From the NCBI GenBank assembly GCA_938021455.1, contig CALIGP010000005.1, positions 1-6,301 of the forward strand: a stretch of 6,301 nt of DNA. The letters are read 5' to 3'. A model generated the notes under the pieces. That model did not search any database, was not told the DNA's origin, and worked only from the letters and a program-made list of their open reading frames with translations. Each line of letters starts with the position of its first letter. Positions within the stretch are counted from its first letter, which is position 1. Positions 1 to 6,301 of the stretch are shown piece by piece. This DNA comes from an uncultured Lewinella sp. (GTDB taxonomy: Bacteria; Bacteroidota; Bacteroidia; Chitinophagales; Saprospiraceae). The translations under genes and the position numbers were made by a program.

Positions 1-371
1 TTCTGAATATCCTGCGGGCCATCAGCACGGAGAGCATCGTGATATTTTCCACGCACATCGTAGAGGATATTGCCGACTTATGTACTGATATGGCGGTGAT
101 GAACCACGGTAACCTGCTGCTGCACGATACGCCAGAATCGGCCATGGCCGGTATGGCTAACCGGATTTGGACCACTAACATCGCCGCCGCTGAGCTGCCA
201 GAATACCAGCTACGCCACCGGGTCCTTTCCTCTGCTTATAACCGGGACAATAGCCTGCGGGTTAGGGTTCTGTCGGATGTGCCACCAACTGGATTTCGAG
301 CCGCTGTGTCGTCGCTGGAGGATGTCTATTTCGCGGCGATGGGAGAGGTGGAAGTGGTCAATGAGAATTGA
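1..371 (+). CDS. ABC transporter ATP-binding protein, C-terminal part (5' end outside window)
   Basis: This is the C-terminal end of a cytoplasmic ABC ATPase. The reading frame is open from the window edge (first full codon at base 3) and gives 122 codons before TGA at 369-371, so the GTG at 39 is only an internal valine. The segment IVIFSTHIVEDI contains the H-switch histidine (bases 54-56) that follows the Walker B region. Next comes the usual post-H-loop strand with a glycine turn (MAVMNHGNLLLHDTPES). The tail ends in SLEDVYFAAMGE, which resembles the LEDVF-like end of ATPases that partner ABC-2 permeases. Walker A, the Q-loop, the signature motif and Walker B must lie upstream. The next gene on the same strand starts 59 bases later and encodes the membrane partner, so this ATPase very probably powers it. 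The substrate cannot be told. Family assignment is firm; pairing with the downstream gene is inferred from order and spacing. Confidence 0.9.
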   Translation, partial: LNILRAISTESIVIFSTHIVEDIADLCTDMAVMNHGNLLLHDTPESAMAGMANRIWTTNIAAAELPEYQLRHRVLSSAYNRDNSLRVRVLSDVPPTGFRAAVSSLEDVYFAAMGEVEVVNEN

Positions 372-375
372 ACTG

Positions 376-430
376 ACCATACTATCAAACTATCACTACT
401 ACCATACTATCACTACTATCCTACTCTACC
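376..430 (+). repeat. G-free leader with imperfect direct repeat before the permease/peptidase gene
   Basis: The last G before the downstream ATG is at base 375; all 55 bases from 376 to 430 are A, C or T. Within this stretch the 11-mer CCATACTATCA occurs at 377-387 and 402-412, and the 13-mer ACTATCACTACTA occurs at 389-401 and 406-418. The layout fits a 25-base unit (377-401) followed by a shortened second copy (402-418) that lacks eight bases. Without G no Shine-Dalgarno pairing is possible, which suits Bacteroidota, where such sites are often missing. The region may be an unstructured ribosome landing zone or a product of slippage. No promoter motif is evident. Confidence 0.75.
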
Positions 431-3400
431 ATGTTCCCCACCATCTTTCGTCACGAACTCCGCTACTGGGCCAGCCAACCGCTCCCCTGGCTCTACGCTG
501 CTGCGCTCTTCGGTTTGTCTTTTCTCACGATGTGGGGCATGTCTGCGGAAGCGACCGGAGGCGAAGATGCTGAGGTGCTCAACTCCGGCTTTCGGCTGGT
601 CTTTATGGCCAGTTACCTCAATTATCCAATACTCTTTTTGCTGCCCACCATCGTCGGAGCGGCGTTGGCTCGCGACTACCGAAGCCGGATGTACACCGTC
701 CTGTTTTCTTATCCCCTTACCAAGGCGGATTACCTGCCGGCCAAGTTCGGCGCAGCCATGTTGATTGCTGCACTCATCGTGGCGGGCATCGGCGGTGGCT
801 TCGCCCTCGGGGCGATGATGCCAGGGATCCCCGAAGGCGTAGTTACCTCATTTTCCCTCTTAAATTACCTCGTGCTATTTGGAGTGTTCCTGCTACCCAA
901 CTTGCTGTTGTTTGGCGCCATCGTGTTCCGGATCGTGGTCGGCACGCGCAACGTTTACCTGGCCTTTATGGCCATCATTATGGTCGTCATGTTACAGGCA
1001 CTGGCCAGCGGTCTTTTTGGAGGCGGCGACGCAGATTGGCTGGTTGGTCTGCTAGATCCTACGGGCGTTTCGGCGGTGAAAGACGGCGTTCGACAATGGA
1101 CGGTGGAAGAGCGTAATGGGCGGATGATTCCTTTCACGACCCTCTTAATCGCCAATCGTAGCTTGTGGCTGGCCGTTGCGCTGGGGCTTTGCTGGTCAGC
1201 CTGGCGAACGTTCGACTTTAGTCAGTTTGGAAGTTCGGTGAGTGGACGGAAACCGGAAGCCGAGAAGCCGACAGCAGCAATTCCTCGATCCACAGAACGG
1301 CCTTCGGTTGGCCTGCACTACGGTACCCGACGGGGGGTGCGGACGGCCTGGTCGCTCTCTACTACAGATTTCTGGTGGATTGCCCGAAGCTGGCCTTTCG
1401 CCGCGCTGCTCCTGACGGGCTTTGTGCTGGTCTTCGTACAACAGAGTCAGATGAATCCGCCCTACGGTTTTGAAATCCAGCCCACTACGGCCACGATGCT
1501 GGCTATCCCGATGTTTATCTTCAGTTTCGTAATCAATCTAGTCACCTTTTTATACGCTGGTTTGCTGGCGCAGCGGGGGCGAAGTAGTGGGATGGGAGAC
1601 TTGATTGATACTACGCCGCAGCCCAACTGGGTATTGTTGCTCTCCCGGCTTTTAGCGATCTTGAAAGTGCAGCTGTTACTGCTGCTGATTGTGCTGGTAG
1701 CGGGCGTCATCACGCAGGCAATCAGCGGGTACTTTCGCTTCGAAATCGGGCATTATCTCTTCGAACTGTTTTGCCTGCACTTCGTCCATTTCCTGATCTG
1801 GGCCTGCGCGGCTACCTTCGTTTATAATTTGTTCCGGAACCTCTATCTGGGCTTCTTCGTACTGCTAATACTGCCCTCGGCGGTTGGGATTTTCGGAGAG
1901 ATCGGTAAGCAAACGGGCTGGTCGTGGTTACAGTCTGGCGTCTTCAAATTCAACAGTGTACCGGGCGTAGACATTGGGTTCCCGTTTTCTGATTTCTTCG
2001 GCTACGGAACGGGACTGGTCTACTTCGCGGTCTTTAAGAGCTACTGGTTTCTGGGCGGTCTTTTACTGCTGGCGGGTAGTTTATACCTGTTTCGGAGGGG
2101 CTATGTTTTTTCGTGGCGCGAACGCTGGATGCAAAGAAAGTTAGACGGCAAGGGACTAAGGATAATGGTGGTCGCCTGCGGGCTGGCATTCCTTAGCCTC
2201 GGGGCAACACTCTTTCACCACGACCACATCGGGGAGCAACGAATGATCGATGAAGCTACCTACGATGCCTTTCTGGTGAGCAACGAGCGGGACTTCGGCC
2301 GCTACGCCAATCTTCCACAACCTAGCCTGGCAAGGGCACTAATCAATCTGGATCTCTATCCGAAAAAACTAGCCTACGAAGCGGCCGGCACACTCTGGTT
2401 CGCCAACCGAACCAACCAACCCCTGGATACCATCCTGCTGGCTTCCAGCCTGAAGGACGTGGGCGAATACACCATCCTGAATCCGCATCAGGTAATAAAG
2501 GAGAATGGGGAACTACACTACCGCTTGCTCTTGCTGGACACTCCGCTCTCCAGCGGAGATTCTCTCCGCCTCGACTTCCAGATTCAGAATGCCCCCAACG
2601 GTCTCCTACGCGCTAACGACCGGGTAAAAACCAACGGTACCTACCTGTTGGGTTACCACATTCTGCCTACCCTTGGTGTTCGGGAGGCCTATCTCTCCAA
2701 CGCTGAAAAACGGACAAAATACGGCCTTGGTGATCGCCCAGTTCGTGAGTTGTTGCCTACCGATACGACCTTGCTCGGCTATGCTTTCTCTGGCAATAAT
2801 ATGGGCAGGATAGATTATGAAACGACCGTCAGCACCGCTTCTGATCAGGAGGCTTTTTCTGAAGGTGAACTTGTAGAGCAGTGGCATAAGGGTGGACGGA
2901 ATTTTTACCGCTACCGCTCCGCCAAGCCGATCGTCAATAATATCTCCTGGCTGTCGGGCCGCTACGAAACGGTACGGGATACGGCGGGGGCTTTGCCACT
3001 GGCCTTCCATTACCTGCCCGAGCATGGTCAAAACATCGACTACATCCGCCATGGTGTACGATCGGGCGTCACTTACTTCAGCGAGCTTTTTGGTGAGCTG
3101 GAGCACAACCGCCTGCAGATGGTAGAATTCCCTAACGAATACGGTAGCCATGCTACCCTCAATGCTAACCTAATCCCTTACTCCGAGAGATTACTGCTCT
3201 GTGACGTGGACCACACGAATAACGAAGTCTTCAACGTCCCCTTCTTCACCGGTGCGCACGAAGTGGCGCACTACTGGTGGGGGCATCGGGTGGATCCCGC
3301 TAACATTAATGGCGGGCGGATGATTACCGAAGGGCTGGCGGACTACCTGGCCATCAAAGTCACCGAACGACAGTATGGCCCCGAGTTCTCCCGGGGTGTA

Positions 3401-4057
3401 CTCAAGTTCTTCCAGCAACGCTACTTCAATGTGCGTAATGGCCGGGGAGATGAAGTGCCCCTCCTAATGGCTAACGAAAACCAGGAGTACCTCAACTACC
3501 GAAAAGCCGCCGTGGCTTACCATACCCTAAGCCGCTACCTGGGCGAGGAGACTTTCCATGCCGCACTGGCACGCTTCGAGCTTAAATACCGGTTTGCCCC
3601 TCCTCCCTTCGCAACCTCTCTTAATCTGGTAGAGACCCTCCGCGAAGCCACCCCCGATTCCCTACAGTACCTGATTACGGATTACTTCGAGACCATTACG
3701 CTCTACGACAACCGACTTGAAAGGGTCACCCTTCAAACGGGAGAGAACGGTCAGCATCAGGTAGACTTCGACCTCCGGACGATTAAATACCGTGCTGATG
3801 CCAAGGGCAAAAGGTCCTACGTAGACGAAGCCGGCAGAAGCATTGGGGACGGGGACCTGCGTTCTTTGCCACTGGCTGATTATATCGAAGTAGGTTTCTA
3901 CTCCGGGGAACGGCTTCTCGCCACTAAGCGATTAAAAGTGAGCGAAATCAACACACGCTTTACCGTTGAGCTAGCAGAGGCCCCGGACCAGATTATTATC
4001 GATCCGGACTACCTCCTGCTGGATGCTGAGCGGACGGACGGCGAATGGCGTAGGTAG
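431..4057 (+). CDS. ABC-2 type permease fused to M1 family zinc aminopeptidase-like domain
   Basis: A 1208-residue fusion. Two ABC-2-like membrane modules come first: about six hydrophobic segments in residues 19-256, a polar linker at about 262-318, then about six more in 320-555. A thirteenth segment near 576-596 leads to a large soluble domain (about 600-1208). Starting from a cytoplasmic N terminus, this count puts the soluble domain outside the membrane. It carries a gluzincin site, HEVAHYWWGH, with zinc ligands H943 and H947, catalytic E944, and third ligand E967 in TEGLADYLA. Y1023 in NYRKA is the likely transition-state tyrosine. No clear GAMEN exopeptidase motif precedes it; the equivalent stretch is about 905-916. 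ATG at 431 is the first in-frame start after a stop at 374-376; no Shine-Dalgarno is present. The ATPase partner lies just upstream. Peptidase activity and the transported substrate are unproven, but the domain assignment is strong. Confidence 0.93.
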   Translation: MFPTIFRHELRYWASQPLPWLYAAALFGLSFLTMWGMSAEATGGEDAEVLNSGFRLVFMASYLNYPILFLLPTIVGAALARDYRSRMYTVLFSYPLTKADYLPAKFGAAMLIAALIVAGIGGGFALGAMMPGIPEGVVTSFSLLNYLVLFGVFLLPNLLLFGAIVFRIVVGTRNVYLAFMAIIMVVMLQALASGLFGGGDADWLVGLLDPTGVSAVKDGVRQWTVEERNGRMIPFTTLLIANRSLWLAVALGLCWSAWRTFDFSQFGSSVSGRKPEAEKPTAAIPRSTERPSVGLHYGTRRGVRTAWSLSTTDFWWIARSWPFAALLLTGFVLVFVQQSQMNPPYGFEIQPTTATMLAIPMFIFSFVINLVTFLYAGLLAQRGRSSGMGDLIDTTPQPNWVLLLSRLLAILKVQLLLLLIVLVAGVITQAISGYFRFEIGHYLFELFCLHFVHFLIWACAATFVYNLFRNLYLGFFVLLILPSAVGIFGEIGKQTGWSWLQSGVFKFNSVPGVDIGFPFSDFFGYGTGLVYFAVFKSYWFLGGLLLLAGSLYLFRRGYVFSWRERWMQRKLDGKGLRIMVVACGLAFLSLGATLFHHDHIGEQRMIDEATYDAFLVSNERDFGRYANLPQPSLARALINLDLYPKKLAYEAAGTLWFANRTNQPLDTILLASSLKDVGEYTILNPHQVIKENGELHYRLLLLDTPLSSGDSLRLDFQIQNAPNGLLRANDRVKTNGTYLLGYHILPTLGVREAYLSNAEKRTKYGLGDRPVRELLPTDTTLLGYAFSGNNMGRIDYETTVSTASDQEAFSEGELVEQWHKGGRNFYRYRSAKPIVNNISWLSGRYETVRDTAGALPLAFHYLPEHGQNIDYIRHGVRSGVTYFSELFGELEHNRLQMVEFPNEYGSHATLNANLIPYSERLLLCDVDHTNNEVFNVPFFTGAHEVAHYWWGHRVDPANINGGRMITEGLADYLAIKVTERQYGPEFSRGVLKFFQQRYFNVRNGRGDEVPLLMANENQEYLNYRKAAVAYHTLSRYLGEETFHAALARFELKYRFAPPPFATSLNLVETLREATPDSLQYLITDYFETITLYDNRLERVTLQTGENGQHQVDFDLRTIKYRADAKGKRSYVDEAGRSIGDGDLRSLPLADYIEVGFYSGERLLATKRLKVSEINTRFTVELAEAPDQIIIDPDYLLLDAERTDGEWRR

Positions 4058-4161
4058 GGCGCTAGAGGCTTGTCAGTTCACGTAGTGATTGGAAACATTG
4101 CTTCTAAGAACTTCCCCCTGCACCTGCGGACCTCGCTAAACCTATCGTAGTGTTCACGCCC
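4058..4161. other. Convergent intergenic region without a visible terminator
   Basis: These 104 bases separate the stop codons of the + strand permease/peptidase gene and the - strand MFS gene. I looked for a GC-rich stem followed by a T-run in either direction and found none. The 7-mers GTTCACG (4076-4082 and 4152-4158) and CGTAGTG (4081-4087 and 4146-4152) each occur twice, in swapped order, with no evident function. Transcription of both operons should end here or read through, possibly by a factor-dependent route. Confidence 0.5.
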
Positions 4162-5325
4162 TCAAACCCGCCGTCGTTTCAGGACAGCCGCAATCAAGAA
4201 GGCCATCACGGCCACCGCCAACAGTACCGTAAAACTCAACCGCAATGTTCCGATACTTGACAAAAAGCCCAGTAGCGCCGGGCTGGCCAGAAAGCCAACG
4301 TAGCCCAGGCCGGCTACCAGAGCAATGCCCTCCGAAGCGGTCACGCCTTTCGTCTTGCCCGCCAGGCGGAACAGCTCCGGAATGATGACCGAAAACCCCA
4401 TGCCCACGAGCCCGAAACCCAGCAAGGCCGGCCAGTAGCCAGCCGTAAGTACCAGTAAAAAACCTAAAGCCGCCAACAGCGTCCCTCCCATAATGATTTT
4501 GAGCGCACCGAAGCGACTAGAAACGCCGTCGCCCAAAAAGCGACCCAGCATCATGGTAGCCGAAAAAGCGACAAAACCGAAGCCCGCCCACCGGTCGGAT
4601 TCCGTCTGCACTACGTCCAGCATGTACAGCTTACTCCAATGTTCGATGGCACCTTCGCTGCCCATGATCATGAAGCTAAGCACGGCCAGGCCAAGTAACG
4701 GCCTGAGCAGACCCAGCTTTAAGCCGCCTTCTTCCTGCCGTTCTTCTGGCGGACTTACGGCTGACCGATAGCTGGAGGATAGGTAGGTGTTGGTCGCTAA
4801 AACAACTAATGCTACCGCCAGCATATGCTGCCAGGGCGCGGCAAAGAAAACGATCAACAGACTTCCAATTCCTGCCCCAATAACGCCCCCCAGGCTGAAA
4901 AAGCCGTGGGCGGCAGACATGAAGTTTTCCCCGTCTTCCCGTTCGAGGTTAGAGACGAGGGCGTTCATGCCCACATCGGTCAGGGAGGTTAGCATTCCCG
5001 CTAGAAAGAGGCAGCCACAAAGAATAGGGAAGGAGGGGGCCAATACGGGGCCTACCATCGCAAAGCCAAAAAGAATGATGCCCGTGAAGCTGACCTGACC
5101 CACGCCGAGTAATCGAATGATCTTCGCCGAAAAAGGAATGACCGTCAGCATACCGATGGAGAAGGCCAAGAGGGCTAGCCCCAGCGCACCGTCGTCTAGC
5201 TGAAGGTGTTCTTTGACCGCTGGAATGTACAGCGCCCAGGTGCCAACAATGATATTCAGAGAAGCGAAAATCCAGGCAGGAGCGAAGTAACGCCGCGTGC
5301 TGAGAATGAGAAGAAGGGAGTGCAT
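4162..5325 (-). CDS. MFS transporter, YbjJ/FucP-like
   Basis: A 387-residue inner-membrane protein of the major facilitator superfamily with about twelve hydrophobic segments, split by a charged cytoplasmic loop at about 187-205 (SPPEERQEEGG). Residues 117-128 (DVGMNALVSNLE) and 136-154 (MSAAHGFFSLGG and following) match the DxxMN...E and MSxxHxxxSxG pattern I associate with the FucP/YbjJ-like branch. GRFLGDGVSSRFG (261-273) is the second-half motif A-like loop. SEGAIEHWSKLY (223-234) resembles the EGAxxDWSxxY segment of YbjJ relatives, with His at 229 where Asp is usual. I chose ATG at 5325; a TTG at 5334 would add three residues and sit one base after the upstream stop. The gene follows the sigma factor gene by 10 bases on the same strand, so co-transcription is very likely. 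Substrate unknown; efflux or sugar uptake are both possible. Confidence 0.9.
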   Translation of the reverse strand: MHSLLLILSTRRYFAPAWIFASLNIIVGTWALYIPAVKEHLQLDDGALGLALLAFSIGMLTVIPFSAKIIRLLGVGQVSFTGIILFGFAMVGPVLAPSFPILCGCLFLAGMLTSLTDVGMNALVSNLEREDGENFMSAAHGFFSLGGVIGAGIGSLLIVFFAAPWQHMLAVALVVLATNTYLSSSYRSAVSPPEERQEEGGLKLGLLRPLLGLAVLSFMIMGSEGAIEHWSKLYMLDVVQTESDRWAGFGFVAFSATMMLGRFLGDGVSSRFGALKIIMGGTLLAALGFLLVLTAGYWPALLGFGLVGMGFSVIIPELFRLAGKTKGVTASEGIALVAGLGYVGFLASPALLGFLSSIGTLRLSFTVLLAVAVMAFLIAAVLKRRRV

Positions 5326-5360
5326 GGGCGGCAAGTTACAACGCCGCTATTTTGGCGGCG
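5326..5360 (-). promoter_or_regulatory. Alternative hairpins at the sigma/MFS gene junction
   Basis: Read along the - strand mRNA, CGCCGC (bases 5360-5355) can pair perfectly with GCGGCG (5347-5342) around a 7-base loop, inside the last sigma codons. The same GCGGC can instead pair with GCCGC (5332-5328) directly before the MFS ATG, with an extra G-U pair and an 8-base loop that holds the sigma TAA. The two stems exclude each other. A ribosome finishing the sigma gene would open the second one, which would favour MFS initiation. No U-run follows, so this is not a standard terminator. The pairing is visible in the sequence; a regulatory role is inference. Confidence 0.4.
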
Positions 5361-6301
5361 ATGAAACGTTTAGTTGCCGGGTTTTTAGTCAGTACTAATG
5401 ACTGGTCTAAATGAGCTTTCGCCTTAGAGCTTTCTTCGATTTGCCCGTACAAATCCGCCAGCAACAGGTGAAACCAAAGATGGCCCTTCAGGTCTATTTT
5501 CAAGGCTTCTGCGATGGCTGCTTCGGGGCCGTGTACCCGGCTCAGGGCGTAGGTGCGGTTCAGGGCGGCAACGGGGGAATAGTGAAGCTGAAGCAGACGA
5601 TTATAGAGGCTTAGTACCGTCGGCCATTTTTCCGGGCTTTCCGTTGGGTTAGTGTGCAGAAAGGCGATAGCGGCTTCCAAATGATAGCGCCCGTTTTCAC
5701 CGTTGGAGGTGGCTGCCGCCAGAAATTTTCTGCCCTGACCGATGAGGCGCTCATCCCAAAGAGATCGGTCCTGCTGGGCATAAAGGATCATTTCTCCGTC
5801 CGTACCTGACCGGGCGTCGAAGCGGGAAGTCTGAAAGCACATCAGGGCCAGTAGCGCATTAACTTGTGGGAGGTTGGTTTTTTCGTTTGTGGTGAGCAGG
5901 AGTGCCAGCCGGATGGCATCGGCACAGAGCTCCCGGCGGAAGGTTTCCGAGGTGACGGTAGAGTGGTAGCCTTCGTTGAACAACAGGTAAATGGTCGTTA
6001 GTACGGCCTCCAATCGTTCCGTTAAGGCATTTGATGGCGGTAATTCGATGGTGGACAATTCTTCTCGCAGTCGACTTTTACCTCGCTGTAGACGCTTGTT
6101 GATGGTCGACTTCGTCGTCAGAAAAGCCGCCGCTATTTCGTCGATGCCGAAGCCGCCCAGAATGCGGAGGCAGAGCGCCACCTGTTGCTCGGTGTTGAGC
6201 GCAGGATGGCAGAGGGTGAAAATCATGCGCAGCTGACTGTCCTGAAATCCTTCAGGGCTAAAGTCTGGTTCTTGCATTTCCGCTAGCGGGTGGTCCCGCG
6301 T
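5336..6301 (-). CDS. ECF42-like RNA polymerase sigma factor with DUF6596/TPR-like extension (5' end outside window)
   Basis: The frame stays open to the window edge: eight in-frame codons precede the ATG at 6277, so that ATG is probably internal and the sigma-2 domain lies beyond the window. Counting from that ATG, residues 16-72 form sigma region 4. LRMIFTLCHPAL leads in, and the helix-turn-helix is around GIDEIAAAFLTTKSTINKRL followed by basic QRGKSRLRE, which should contact the -35 element. Residues 84-185 match the DUF6596-like part (RLEAVLTTIYLLFNEGYHS, then QQDRSLWDERLI). Residues 195-313 are helical and TPR-like (AALNRTYALSRVHGPEAAIAEAL). This layout is that of ECF42 sigma factors, which as a group lack an obvious anti-sigma partner and depend on the C-terminal extension. 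They usually sit beside YCII/DGPF-domain genes, which could lie outside the window. The MFS gene follows and may be a target or a co-transcribed partner. Confidence 0.9.
   Translation of the reverse strand, partial: TRDHPLAEMQEPDFSPEGFQDSQLRMIFTLCHPALNTEQQVALCLRILGGFGIDEIAAAFLTTKSTINKRLQRGKSRLREELSTIELPPSNALTERLEAVLTTIYLLFNEGYHSTVTSETFRRELCADAIRLALLLTTNEKTNLPQVNALLALMCFQTSRFDARSGTDGEMILYAQQDRSLWDERLIGQGRKFLAAATSNGENGRYHLEAAIAFLHTNPTESPEKWPTVLSLYNRLLQLHYSPVAALNRTYALSRVHGPEAAIAEALKIDLKGHLWFHLLLADLYGQIEESSKAKAHLDQSLVLTKNPATKRFIAAKIAAL

Noticed and set aside
277..573. A 98-codon + strand frame bridging the ATPase end and the permease start
   Set aside because: It overlaps two real genes in another frame and runs through the G-free repeat; the product shows no plausible protein features.
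2541..2558. Perfect 6-base hairpin CTCCGC/GCGGAG with a 6-base loop
   Set aside because: It sits in the middle of the peptidase domain coding sequence without a T-run or nearby gene boundary; a short stem of this kind is expected by chance.
2606..3151. A 181-codon open frame on the - strand inside the permease/peptidase gene
   Set aside because: It lies fully antisense to a well-supported coding domain, its translation shows no recognisable fold or motif, and nothing suggests independent expression. It is best explained as a shadow of the + strand gene.
4076..4158. Paired 7-mers GTTCACG and CGTAGTG in swapped order between the convergent genes
   Set aside because: Too short and too few to support an operator or attachment site; no palindrome or spacing pattern gives them a role.
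4493..5098. Two + strand open frames (92 and 103 codons) opposite the MFS gene
   Set aside because: Both are antisense to a clear twelve-segment transporter and encode Pro/Lys/Arg/Ser-rich low-information sequence typical of a complement-strand frame.
5332..5334. TTG as the MFS start codon
   Set aside because: An ATG three codons later leaves a normal 10-base gap and begins a typical N terminus, whereas the TTG lies one base after the sigma stop and adds only Leu-Pro-Pro.
6275..6277. ATG at 6277 as the true start of the sigma factor
   Set aside because: The frame continues upstream to the window edge, and a start here would leave a sigma factor without region 2, unlike its family.

Overview
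The window looks like a chromosomal stretch from a moderately GC-rich member of the Bacteroidota, possibly Saprospirales/Lewinella-like. Three things suggest this: a single-chain ABC-2 permease/M1 aminopeptidase of about 1200 residues, a gene type I associate with that phylum; no Shine-Dalgarno sequence in front of either start that can be seen; and the general protein style. The taxonomic placement is inference. No tRNA, rRNA, CRISPR array, insertion sequence or phage gene was seen.

Left part, + strand (1-4057). The 3' end of an ABC transporter ATPase gene is followed, after a 59-base gap, by a 1208-codon gene. That gene encodes two ABC-2-type membrane modules followed by an extracytoplasmic M1-type zinc peptidase domain. 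The two genes almost certainly form one operon and one complex: a cytoplasmic ATPase drives a membrane protein that carries its own peptidase. The gap contains no G at all over 55 bases and has an imperfect direct repeat.

Middle (4058-4161). A 104-base convergent intergenic region with no recognisable intrinsic terminator.

Right part, - strand (6301-4162). A sigma factor gene, cut at its 5' end by the window edge, is followed 10 bases downstream by an MFS transporter gene. The sigma factor resembles the ECF42 group: a sigma-4 helix-turn-helix followed by a long C-terminal extension (DUF6596 and TPR-like). The transporter resembles the YbjJ/FucP-like branch of MFS. The junction contains two mutually exclusive GC hairpins that span the sigma stop codon and the MFS start, so the two genes may be translationally coupled.

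The most interesting element is the peptidase-fused exporter, with its one-residue-longer zinc motif and no recognisable GAMEN exopeptidase motif. It belongs to a family that is annotated but, as far as I know, functionally uncharacterised. I see no clear evidence for a wholly new system.
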